Positions 48,679-60,918 of a DNA stretch of 64,000 bases are shown here, in pieces. The position numbers and the translations under genes are program-made. The notes under the pieces are model-generated. The model did no database searches and was not told the origin of the DNA. It saw only the letters and a list, made by a program, of their open reading frames with translations. This stretch comes from Prinia subflava. Lineage: Eukaryota; Chordata; Aves; Passeriformes; Cisticolidae. Position 1 is the stretch's first letter. Each line of letters begins with the position of its first letter. Where the stretch lies: positions 139,541,602-139,605,601 of the forward strand of contig NC_086247.1 in the NCBI RefSeq assembly GCF_021018805.1. The letters are read 5' to 3'.

Positions 48679-51600
48679 AGCTCAATTTCAGCTATGTGGA
48701 AGCTCAACTGCAATCACTGTCAAAAGAAAATTATTTAATCTCTTAATGGGAGATGAAATTGCAGCTCTGATTTGCTGTGTTACCATTTATTCCTGACTGT
48801 ACATTGCAGTCATTTTATATCCCTCAGAGAGATGCCTTTATAGAAGCACACAGATTACTTTTTATAGTTCTAAATCTTTCCTTTCTTTATTTGCAACTTC
48901 AAGTAACTTTTTAATTAGCTTGTCAGATAGTAAAAAGGCTAAGTAAGGTACTCCAGGGGGTAATAATCCTGACCAAGCAAAATACAATGTAGAGGAGAAA
49001 AAACTACATTTACTGGACAAGCCTACAGTGTATTGAAAGATTTAGTTCATATGAGAGATAAAATTGCAAAACAATTCAAAACAGTAATTTAAAATATTTG
49101 AAAATCCAAGCACTTGCTCTGGAATAATTTTTACTTAAAATCACAAGTTTAATATTCATTTTGGTATCCTGAATATTTGGTTTGATGTGAGTGCTGGGAA
49201 GTTTAGCACAATTACTAGATGACAGATAGTGTTCAGATTAACTTCATAGACTGAGGAAATCTGACAGTCACTTGTCTCCAGACAAATCATACTCTGACAA
49301 GATGATGTGCTGATGACTCTCCATTTTCTGTAAATTCTGCTATTTTTCATTCTGTGATTGCACAGCAAGAGAAAGGCAACTGACCTTGCTAAAATCAATG
49401 CTCCCCAGAGTAAAAGAAGCCTTTGATTTCATCAAGATCTTGTGAAGGCTGTTGAAACTTTACAATACATTGATTTTTGATAAACTAATGGATCTGCAGA
49501 GGCTGCTGTGCCTTCTCACACAGGGGGTTTGTCACATGCATTTCATTCCCAGATTTATTCCTCTTAATTGATCATATGATGAAGTTGTTAATTTATTATC
49601 CAACTTCTGTGCTGAGGAGTATAATGAGGAAAGTGGAGTATTCATAGTTGTTCACATTTACAATCTATTCTGCCAGGAATAGCTTGTATTAGACATAACA
49701 CCACAAAAAGATGGCCCCTGTGCTGAAGAATTAATACTGCATAAAAGAGAGAAGAAAATGCTGTGGGAACTGGACAGCCTTGGTGCTACAACTGTAGTGT
49801 GTGACAAAGAAACCCATGGCAAAGTTCTTGGAGTTGAAGGGGAGCACTACAGTTCCAAATTTCCCTCTTCTCCCTAGGGAATCTCCATCTCTGGCAACAC
49901 AAAATATACTGCAGGAGAATGGGAGAATTAGTCTTACTGCTTGTTTTGGGGCATGCTTCACTGGAGTGTTTTATTGACTTTAACAAGAATTAATTTACTG
50001 AGAGCACATCAAGCCTGTCCTGGTGGTGGTTCATTTAGAGGTATAATTTAGGGATTTTTTTGAGTTATCGATTTTAGAACTGCTTTAGGGTGGGAGATAA
50101 AGGAATGTGATCAATGTAGCTGGTTCTCATATTTTCCTTGTACTCACTGGATTTAGGGGCTGGCTTGGGTGATGCAGTGACACCAGGGCTGTGCTCAGGT
50201 GAGTTTCTCCCTCTCTCCCTCCCCACCAGCCCACAGGGTGCCTTCACTGGCCTCACTTACTGAGCAAAGAGTGGTTCTGTTCTCCCACGCCATGCCCAGG
50301 ACTGGGGGGGTGGCAGGTGCACTGCAAGCCCCAAACCTGGGGAGATCCCAGCAGGAACCTGCCAGGGCCCAGGGGAGAAGCAGGGGCTCCTCAAGTCACT
50401 GCCCCGGGGTGCTGCCACCCAGGAGGTGCTCAGAGAAGGGCTGAGGGGGTGCTGGGGACACCACAGGAGGCTCAGCTGGGACCAGCTTCTGTGCAGGGAA
50501 GGGGAAGCAGCAGGCAGAGCTGTGGTCACCTCCTGTCAGGGCTTTCTTTACTTCTGGCCAGGAGACCACACAAGTTTCCATTCACTCCTCAACGTGCAGC
50601 CAGGCTGCTGAAGAACACGGGTTTAAGACAGTGAAGATTTTTTTTTTTTTTTTGTTAATAGGTTTCCATTTCAAAACCTGGAAGGTTTTATATAGCAGGG
50701 CACAGATTTTTCTGTCAAATCTAATCCCAGCCAATGCCATAATCTCCTAATTACACTATGCAGTAGGATCAGTCTCTCTAATCCCTAATTATATCTTTGC
50801 TTGGAAAATGTTTAGTCTCACTTCTGTCTCTTCTACATGGTCTCCAGCTACCCAAAGGATCCTCAGAGCTGCTAATAGTAATAATCTGCTGATTATTATA
50901 ATCTCAGCAGTTTCTTAGAAGGAAACTACAACTTCTCCCTAAAAAGTAATTCAGTTATCCCCAAACTGTTCATCAATTTGACCCAAGTTGGTGAGGAAAA
51001 ATAACAAACAAGCAAACAAAAACGGGATTAATTGTTGATGACAATTCTCCCTGCTACAGAGAGAGGATACTGCAGGATGCTCCTGGCCCCACACCCTTGG
51101 AGACTCTCAGTTTGCACTGAAAAACTCTCACCATAAAGCACCAGAGACACATCTGCTCCAAATGAATCCCCACCCATCAGGGAGCATTTAGCCAAGGAAC
51201 AGCAATTGCCTGGATATTCAGGAGATCATCCCCGAACAAGACATTATTTATTGGTCAATTGGACACAGCAGCAGCATTTTGGGTCAGTGTAGGATCCCTG
51301 TCACTCACCCAGTGCAGTGGGGGCACAGCTGCCTTCTGAGGGAGGATTTCTCAGCGTGATGCTGGCTGGCATCTGGCATCTTGAATGTGTAGGAACAAAT
51401 CTGTGTATGGAGCCTCTCCTTTTTTATTATTATTATTATTTCTTCTCTCTCTCTCTTTCTCTCTCTCTTTTTTTTTTTTTTTTTAATAAATGCAAGGAAA
51501 TAAAATGTTTTAATGTGGGTCAGATGGAACGATTTTTGTGGACAAGGCTTTTTTTAGCTAAAAGAAACACCTGCAAATTTTACATACTGCTCACTCTGGT

Positions 51601-53816
51601 AATTGCTTCTTTGTTTCTTTTATTAACATTTTGGGTCAGCAGCTGAACTGAAAAAAATCAGTAATTTTCTCAAACCTGTTCATAATGCTGAGATGGGGCT
51701 GGCTCCCTGTTCAGAATAATAATGGTGGTCTGCTTACTGTAAGTGTCAGTTTAGTGACCTGTGGAAAGTCTGCAGTAAAAATAATACGTGGCTCTTCTTC
51801 AGTCCTGTACAGCTTCCACAGAAGAAAGAAATCAGTGGTCTGTGCATCCAGCCTTACTACTGTAGCAGCTGGTAGAAGCCACTTGACAATATTTCATCAG
51901 GATTCAGAGATTTAATAACAACTACTGTGTAAAAAAAAATGCAGAGTTAGATTAATCTCATATTACTAGAAGCGTGACCCATTAATATTGTAAGAAGGCA
52001 ATTAAGGCGTGGAAGGCTAAAAAAGATGATCCAGCAGTACCAGGAAGGCTTGGGTAGAGGTTTGAAAGCAGCATTTAGTTCAAAATGCTTTAGGAAATAC
52101 AGTAACAGGCCATGAAGAGTGTGGGGTACAGAGGCAGGAGGTGTTTGATGCAAAACCAAGTTTGCTTCCTAAAAATCCTCAGAAGTGGGAGTGATGGCTG
52201 GGGAGATCACCACTCCACTCCTCCCTCTGGCAGGCACTGGACACTGCACTGCCTGCACCAGCACCCACCTCCCTCTTTCAATGAGAGCCTTAGCAGGTTA
52301 CACACAGCCTGATTTTAAATTTCAGCCTCAGTGGGGACACCACTCCTTTGTCCCCTCTGCTGGCGGGTAGTCCTTCCTTGCCCTGTACTCAGATGTGACC
52401 ATGAAAATGCCCCAACATTCATCTGACTGAGAAAACTCAGAGACTGGGAAATACTAGGCTGGGTTCCCAAACCAAACACGTCTGACATGTGCCTCTGTGA
52501 TGCTGGAAGCATTTGACAGGAGCAGAGGACAAACAGGGTGGCATCAGCCCAGGATGTCTTTTGAAACAGCAAATGTTACTGACAGGCAGCACGTGAGCTG
52601 AGTCATTGCAAAGGTGTCTCAGCTCTTGGACAGGAATTTTGGATGTGTAACACTGGAAGTAGGACACTCATGGACAAGCTGCCTCACCCACTGGTTTCAG
52701 AGCCTGGCACTGCAGTCCACGGGCACTGAGGCAGGCACAGATCAGTTTTGTTCACACATCAGATTGAAGCAGGGGCTGTGGCATGACCATTCCCCACGCT
52801 CCATGGAATGGAGAAGCTCATGTGAGAGCGAGGGAGCCCTTGGTGTTTGTGTAGGAGGTGACTTCAAGGAAAGAAAAGTGAGTAGGAGGACTTCAATATT
52901 CGCCTTTTGCAGGGGGAGAGCTGGCTCTCGCCTGGCTCAGGATTACTCTGACACCCAGAGAGGAGCTCCAGGACAGAGAAATTGCCATCTCTTTAGAGAT
53001 GGAGCAGCAACTGGGCTCCTGTGAGGTGCAAGCAGCCCCTCAGCCTGATGCTGCACAAAGGCTTGATACTGCTCGGATGATTTGTACAAGTGAAGCAGGA
53101 TTTTTGACACAGCAATGGCCTTAAAACTCAGGAATTTCTAATTGCCATCACAACCCTCTCATTGCATGACTGATACTCAGTATGTGACATAGCATTAATT
53201 AAGCATACTGAATCACAAATTGCAACTAATTACCGTTGTCCTGGTGAGAGAGTCTATACTTCATCTTGTTCACATACACAGGGTTGGTAGGAATACATGG
53301 GAGATTTGCTCTACCCAAGGCAGTCATTCAAGAAGTATAAAATTGCAGTGAATCTTAGGCAAGTAGTGGCAGCAAAAGGCTGAGGGCCAGCTGGAGGTAC
53401 ATCCCCGAGTCACAGTGTGAGGGTGAAAATCATATACTCCTTCATCAAGTGGGAAAAGCAGATTTGGACTCCCTGCTTTGTTAACCTCACATCTCTCCTG
53501 GGATCACAGCCAGCTTGGAGGTGTATCTAGTGACATATGAGTATAAATAATACCTCTTCACACAAGCTAATTTCCTAATTTTTAAGGAGCAGCAGCAGCA
53601 GAGGCTCCTTCCAGGAAGGACCGGGACAGCTCCAGGGCAGGGGGCAGCAGCCGGACCCACCACTGGGTCACTGTGCCTTGGGACACCCAGACCTGCCTGC
53701 CAAGCCCCTCCTGCACCTCCGGACCTCCGAGCATCCGGCCACTGAGCACAGGGGACACTCTGGACACTGCTGCAGACAAACAGAGGCACTCAAAACATGC
53801 CTGCAAAGCAGAATGA
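48679..53816. other. Intergenic region between the CR1 copy and the large minisatellite
   Basis: No gene is recognised. Simple sequence includes a T run at 50638-50653 and a compound ATT / CT / T tract at 51420-51485. GC-richer patches at 50.2-50.6 kb and 52.2-52.4 kb contain only short overlapping open frames on both strands, without protein similarity that I can see. Confidence 0.6.
51420..51485. repeat. Compound microsatellite (ATT)n-(CT)n-(T)n
   Basis: TTATTATTATTATT gives way to a CT-rich run and then to a T tract followed by AATAAA. This is a low-complexity compound repeat with no sign of an associated mobile element. Confidence 0.85.
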
Positions 53817-55531
53817 GCTGGGCTGTGCCTGTGTGTGGCACGAAGGGCTGTGCTGAGCCGGGCTGTGCCTGTGTGTGACACTGTGCTGGGCTGGGCTGTG
53901 CCTGTGTGTGACACTGCCTGTGCTGGGCTGGGCTGTGTCTGTGTGTGACACTGTGCCCGTGCTGAGCTGGGCTGTGTCTGTGTGTGACAGTGCCCGTGCT
54001 GGGCCGGGCTGTGCCTGTGTGTGACACTGCCCGTGCTGAGCCGGGCTGTGCCTGTGTGTGACACTGTGCTGAGCTGGGCTGTGCCTGTGTGTGACACTGC
54101 CCGTGCTGGGCTGGGCTGTGTCTGTGTGTGACACTGCCTGTGCTGGGCTGTGCCTGTGTGTGACAGGAAGGGCTGTGCTGAGCTGGGCTGTGTCTGTGTG
54201 TGACAGTGCCCGTGCTGAGCTGGGCTGTGTCTGTGTGTGACACTGCCCGTGCTGAGCTGGGCTGTGTCTGTGTGTGACACTGCCTGTGCTGGGCTGTGCC
54301 TGTGTGTGACACTGTGCTGAGCTGGGCTGTGCCTGTGTGTGACACTGTGCCTGGGCTGGGCTGGGCTGTGCCTGTGTGTGACACTGCCCGTGCTGAGCTG
54401 TGTCTGTGTGTGACACTGCCCGTGCTGAGCTGTGTCTGTGTGTGACAGTGCCCGTGCTGAGCCGGGCCATGTCTGTGTGTGACACTGCCCGTGCTGGGCT
54501 GTGTCTGTGTGTGACACTGCCCGTGCTGGGCTGTGTCTGTGTGTGACACTGCCCGTGCTGAGCTGTGTCTGTGTGTGACACTGTGCCCGTGCTGAGCTGG
54601 GCTGTGCCTGTGTGTGACACTGTGCCCGTGCTGAGCCGGGCTGTGCCTGTGTGTGACACTGTGCCTGTGCTGGGCTGTGCCTGTGTGTGACACTGCCCGT
54701 GCTGAACTGGGCTGTGCCTGTGTGTGACACTGCCTGTGCTGAGCTGGGCCATGTCTGTGTGTGACACTGCCCGTGCTGAGCTGGGCTGTGCCTGTGTGTG
54801 ACACTGCCCGTGCTGAGCCGGGCTGTGCCTGTGTGTGACACTGTGCCCGTGCTGGGCTGTGCCTGTGTGTGACACTGCCCGTGCTGAACTGGGCTGTGCC
54901 TGTGTGTGACACTGCCTGTGCTGAGCTGGGCCATGTCTGTGTGTGACACTGCCCGTGCTGAGCCGGGCTGTGCCTGTGTGTGACACTGCCCGTGCTGAGC
55001 TGTGCCTGTGTGTGACACTGCCCGTGCTGAGCCGGGCTGTGCCTGTGTGTGACACTGCCCGTGCTGAGCTGTGCCTGTGTGTGACACTGTGCCCGTGCTG
55101 GGCTGGGCTGTGCCTGTGTGTGACACTGCCTGTGCTGGGCTGGGCTGTGCCTGTGTGTGACACTGTGCCCGTGCTGAGCTGGGCTGTGCCTGTGTGTGAC
55201 ACTGCCCGTGCTGAGCTGGGCTGTGCCTGTGTGTGACACTGTGCTGAGCTGGGCTGTGCCTGTGTGTGACACTGTGCCCGTGCTGAGCTGGGCTGTGCCT
55301 GTGTGTGACACTGCCCGTGCTGGGCTGTGTCTGTGTGTGACACTGCCCGTGCTGGGCTGGGCTGTGCCTGTGTGTGACACTGCCCGTGCTGAGCTGGGCT
55401 GTGCCTGTGTGTGACACTGTGCCCGTGCTGAGCTGGGCTGTGCCTGTGTGTGACACTGTGCCCGTGCTGAGCTGTGTCTGTGTGTGACAGTGCCCGTGCT
55501 GAGCCGGGCTGTGCCTGTGTGTGACAGGAAG
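53817..55531. repeat. Large minisatellite, about 1.7 kb of 32-42-bp units
   Basis: Roughly 45 tandem copies of a unit with consensus CTGTGCCTGTGTGTGACACT followed by GCCCGTGCTGAGCTGGG. The basic unit is 37 bp. Variants lack 5 bp (CTGGG), or carry an extra TGTG before CCCGTG, or drop more. A rarer variant with GACAGGAAGGGC or GGCACGAAGGGC occurs near the start (about 53838), at about 54161 and at the very end (55521), marking blocks. The units lack stop codons on the minus strand, so all three minus frames stay open for hundreds of codons; these are not genes. Confidence 0.97.
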
Positions 55532-58500
55532 GGCCATGTGTGTCCCCGCCTCCCGTGTCGCAGCTGCCCGTGGCAGGTTCAGCATCCCGGCTCCGGGCCG
55601 TGCCCTGGCTGCTGCCCACAGCCCCGAGGATGTGAGTCACCGGGCAGGGGTGAGCAGGCTGCTTCCCCTCAGAGCACAACGCCCTGTCCTCGGGTTCGGG
55701 GGTTGGTTTTGTTTTGGTTTTGTTTTGTTTTCATTTCATATGCCTTTCCCTATGAGCAAAAGCCTGCTCTTCTTTGCAAGGGAAGGTCAGGGCAGAGCTC
55801 ACTCGGGGCAGCTGAAGTGCACAGGCAGAGGCAAGATGTGTGCACCTGCTTTGGAGCAGTTTGAGAGGCAGAGCAGGAGCAAAGAGCTTCAGTCTGAACA
55901 CAGCCCTTCTACCTCATCTCTTCCTTTAGCATCTTACTTATTAACATTAATTATTTAATGTTCAATAATGACATTATACCTCTGCTACTGACATACTGTG
56001 AGACTCAAAAAATCATTCTGAACCCCCATGTGCAACCTTTACACAGAAAAGAAGTCTGACCTCTGTGAAGTGTTTCATAAACCAAGAACAAAAAACATGT
56101 TTTCCCCTGGGAGCTGTTTTCCCTATTTCAAGCAAGACTTTCCCAATTCTTATTTGTCTGCTTATAAAAAAAATGTTTTAAGTATTCAGCAGTAAGAAGT
56201 GCCATTATAGAAACAAATTGTGCAGAGTCCTCAACACGTGACAGTTTGGGGTAATCTCACTGACAATATTGCACACCCATTAGAACACACATCAAATGAA
56301 AATAATATTTCAGAGGGGAACATGTTCCACGTCACTCCCCCACAAGAATATTTCAGAGGGTAGGAGAGACCTGCAGCTGTTTGGAAAGTATTAGTCTCAT
56401 TGCAGAATGAGTCAATATTTAGTGACATATCTTTTTCCAAGTAAATCAGAGTGCAGGACAAGATCTTCCACTTTACTGATGCTCTGGGGGTGCTTGTGCA
56501 GAGGAGAGGTGCACAGAGCAGCTGCCCACCCCCATGCCCTGGTGCAGAAGTGCAGCAGCCACCGCTGATCCCTGACAACGAGGTGCTCCCTTGGTCTGCC
56601 CTGGCAGCTGGTGGGTTGCTGCTGCCAGCTCTGGCGGTGTGACCACAGTTTTAGGAGACACGCTGCATTTTCAGGGTGGTTTTGCTCCCTGGTGAACACT
56701 CCCTGTGCTTCATGGAGCGGGCAGCAAAGAGCTCTCAATGCAGGACTGCAGCCAGCTCAGGCTCTGCCTTGGAAACAGACACACCAAATAAAATGTGAGC
56801 TTTTCTGACACTTGGTACTGGGCCCAGTCTGCACCAAGTTGGTTTATGCAGTTAATGCCCTGCTGGGGCAGGGTAGCTGCTCCTTTCCCACCTTCCAGAG
56901 GGATGTTCATCCACAGCTGCTCTGCTCCCTGGAGTGGTTGGAGCTGCAGCCGTGGTCACCCGGGCACTGGTGGGGCTGCTGCTGATCTCAGGCTGCGTGG
57001 GCTGGGGCTGCACCAGCAGTGAGAACAGCCCTGCCTCACTCCACACTCGTGGTGTAAACTGAGTGAGGTCATTTCAACTGGAGAGCATCCACAGGGATGA
57101 CTCTGTATTGGAGGAACAGCAGAACATAACAGTCTCCAAACATACATGTACATCATGCATCTACACACATCTTTGTGTATGTACAAGTCTTATATATATA
57201 TATATATACATATATGTGATATATATGTGTATAAATCATTTTGTAGTGCTATGAGAAGCTTGAGGTATTTGGTGTATTAAGCAGCAGTCAGCTTCTAGCT
57301 GACTTTAATGAGTGTTTGTTAATGTCTGTGTACTAAATGACTGCTGACTGAGTCAAATACAAATGATCATATCAGTAACATGTACAGAAGATAAACCTCC
57401 TCAGCTAAATTCATTTCCCTGCTCTCCTTCTCTAGCTGGTGTTTACAAGCTCCAAGCCTAGAAAACTATCCTGCTACAATAATCACACACAACTAGCTAC
57501 GAGCACAGACCAGAGTCACAGGGATGATTTAGACTGCAATAGCACCCTGTGATATTTAATTTTTGACTAGCATTCATAATATCACAACTACATAGGGATG
57601 CAGAGACATAGGTACATACCCACAAGATGAAAAGCCAGCGCAGGGAGTGCAGTATGCCTCTGGCAGGAGCTGAAATAGCTCTGAGGAGGGTAGAACCCAG
57701 CCCTGCTCTTCATGAGACCTTCAACAATAGGTTTTTTGCAAATATTCTTTCTAAACAGCTTAAGAAAAAAGGGGTGGGAGGGTTTTTGCAGCTCTTTGAA
57801 GGTATATGGGAAGTGCGAGTAGGAAATTCTGTGCAGACCCATACACTGTAGATGAGTCATGACTTTCTGTTTCAGTTCACTTAGCTTCTGGGTTTGGTTT
57901 TCATTGCTGCTACACTCACCCTCTGGTTTAGGAGTTTTTTGTGGTTAAAACAGCCAAGACATGGGAACTCCTGGTCTGACCCTTCCTCTGCCCAAGAGCA
58001 GAGCTCTTGTTGACTTCTCACCTCCACTGGTGGAAGTTCTCCACTTTTGCATGGAGTCCACAAATATTTCTTGGGTAAGTCAGTGTGAGTCTCTGGCCTA
58101 GAGGCCACCACTCATCAGCAGGTGTTGAAAAGCCCTTTCCCATCCTCACTCCTGACGATGCTGAGTACCAAATAAAGTAACCTGTAATGTCACCTGCAGC
58201 ACATTCCCAGACCGGAGCCCTAATCTGGTTCGAGGGGCCAGCACCTCCCCTCTCCCCAGCTCTGGTGTCCTGGGAGGTGACAGACATATAGGACTTTGAT
58301 GTCTGCAAGTGTGGAAAAGGAGGAGATAATAGAATTAGATCCTTACTGGGTCAGGGTAGGTTGCTGTGATGCACCTAAATCTTGGGTTATGATTTTGTCT
58401 GAGGCTCCTCTGAGATGTGGGTAGTATGCAATCTGCACACTATAAACACACAACAGGAATTAAAACAAAAGGTGGTCTCATTAACCTTTTTCAAAATATC

Positions 58501-59752
58501 TGAGGTCTGTATGAGTTCAGAACTTCCCAGTGGGGGCTCAATTCTCTGTTGATGATCCTGTCAGTGATGCTGCCCACTGCTTGTAGCAGCACCAGCCTAA
58601 CTCTTCCAGCACTGATCTATGAAAGGCCCTCAGCTATACTAATGCAGGAAAACCTTTGCTTAAGGTGACTTTTCCTAGGATAGCATTCAGGAAACATAAA
58701 GGCAGGAGAAGAAATTAAATTGAGCAAAGAATACTCTGTACACCTTTATTCATTTCAAGTACATCACACTCATTTTCTGAAGAAGTCCCCTCGACTTTCC
58801 CCAACCACATGAGCTATTTTGTCTTTGAAATTCTCTTCAGGTACACTGATTTTGTCTGCTCTTTTGGACCTCCCTTATTCTTCCATGTGTGCTCTTACCC
58901 TATAAAAGCACAGGCTCTCCACAGTGATACACTTGACTGACTGAACAGGAAGCAAAGCCACACCGGGCCCACCCTAAACCATGCGGCAGCTTGGTGCTTC
59001 CCCCTGGCTCACCTCTCTGAATTTCTAAGTGTTAAAGCAGTGAGGGACCTGTCCCGGCAGGGAGGTGCACTCCAACCAGCACAAGCCCATAACAGCACGG
59101 GTGTTTTGCTGTGTCAAACCCCTGGCAGCACTGCTGCATACTTTCCTGATGGTTATCTCCTCTCCCAGGCTGCTCCATGGGTGCAGCTCAGGGGAAACGC
59201 GTTTCACCGAGTCAGCACCAGCCTGCACTAAGTCACCCTTTTATTCAGCAGCAGCGAGGTCCCAGCATCGATTCCAGCATCCCCTGCAGCCGCCAGCCCC
59301 CGGCATTCCCCTGGCAGACGGAAAGGCAGTTCAGCCTCTGCCGTGCCCGTGGCTTTCCCTGCGCTCCCGGTGCCTGGCGTTCCTGCTGCTGCCCGGCTCC
59401 GGGAACAATCCTCGCCTTGTTCCCGCTCAGTGACCTGGGCCGGGATTAGCTCGCATGAGCGGCTGCATGGCCTGCACGGGAATGCGGGGCTGCCCTGGCA
59501 CCGCCTCACCCGCCACCGGCACCGGCCACAGCTCGGGCTGCAGGGGGATTGGCAAAACCCGGGCTCGGCCCGCCGGGCTCTTCAGAGGGAGATCTGTGCC
59601 GTGCCTTGGGTGCAAAGGACACCTGCTGCAGGGACAGCCTCAGGCTGCCCTGCTGGTGAGGACAGGACTGCACGGAGGAGAGGGTCAAATAGGTGACATT
59701 TAGAGCAGCAGAGTCCCTGAATGACTTGCTGCCAGATGTGAGTTTGGCTTCC

Positions 59753-59792
59753 CTCACCACCACCACCACCATCATCACCATCATCATCATCT
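59753..59792. repeat. Triplet microsatellite (CAC)n/(CAT)n
   Basis: A run of CAC triplets passes into mixed CAT/CAC triplets. It is simple sequence of about 40 bases. Confidence 0.9.
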
Positions 59793-60882
59793 AGGCCCTT
59801 TGTAGGAAGCTGCCAAGAACCTCAGCCCTGCCTGAGGCTGTGTGGCCCAGGGAAATTTCCCCCACCGAGCGGGACTTGGGTAATGCAATCGCCCATTGGG
59901 GGAACAAGTTAAGGACACCAAAGTGTTTTGCCCTGCTCCCCAGCCATGGAGCTGGAGGGAACATTTTCCAGCCCCTACCTGGAGTCTGCCCTTCGCCCTC
60001 TGCCATTTTCTCAGGGCTGTGCTCTCCAGCACTTCCAAAGGCGTATTTTTTTTCACTTGCTGAGAAGATGATGTGAAGGTTTGAATGCCCAGAAATCTTT
60101 TGGAAATACTGGTTATATCCATATGCAGCTTCTTGCAGACTTGAAGAAGTCAGGCAGCCACAGCTGGATCTGACTTTTGCTCTGGCTGGAGGCAGAGGGT
60201 GATTCTCCACTTGTCTTGCTGGAAAGCCCTAAGGGAGAGCAAGGGAGGCAACAGCATCCACCCTCTGCTTTATTTGGCTGTCCCAGCATCACCATTTTCA
60301 AGTGCTAGCAGGATGCTGCTGTAAGGCAGGATGAAGAAACACTGCTAGGAATGCTCTCAGAGCCAAACACTGGAGCTGGAAGCAGAGGAAAGAGCCATCC
60401 CACAGTGCAGGCCAGGATACCTGCAGGTCCCACTTGTGCCTGAGTAGACACACCTGAGAAAATCTCTGATAAGGAAAAACTTGGAGGTGCCAACCTCACA
60501 GGGGTCTTTAGGTATCAGAGCACACTTACAGAAGGTTATCATTTCAGTCTGCATCGTTTCATCTTAAATCCCAGGCACATTTTTGGAGTGTCTCTTGCCC
60601 CCAAGAGCAAGCCCTGCTGCTGTGGGCAGTGTTTGGGAGGGAGGGCTGCCAATACATGCTCTGTACTGTTGCTCCTCCTTGGTCTGTGCCCACAGCCTGC
60701 TTATGATCCCTGAACCCCAGGAGAGGATGGGAACAGTGGACAACCAGCAAAAAAAGACTCGAGACACCACATCCGTTCATGTTATTCCACTTTCAGAAGC
60801 TCCCACAGCAGAGGTAGTCATTGAAAGATTTAGTTCCTATCTATTATTTACTGTATCAAATCAAAAATCTCAGAACTGGTTA

Positions 60883-60918
60883 CAGAAGAAGGAGTTATTA
60901 CAGAAGAAGGAGTTATTA
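60883..60918. repeat. Perfect 18-bp tandem duplication
   Basis: The unit CAGAAGAAGGAGTTATTA occurs twice head to tail with no mismatch. This points to a recent slippage event. Confidence 0.9.

Noticed and set aside
53817..55531. CRISPR-like array
   Set aside because: Units follow each other without unique spacers, the setting is a vertebrate genome, and no cas genes are present.
53582..55679. Minus-strand open frames of 570-667 codons with SHTGTAQ-type repeats
   Set aside because: They are three overlapping frames through a minisatellite whose unit lacks stop triplets. Unit lengths are not multiples of three, and there is no domain or splice context.
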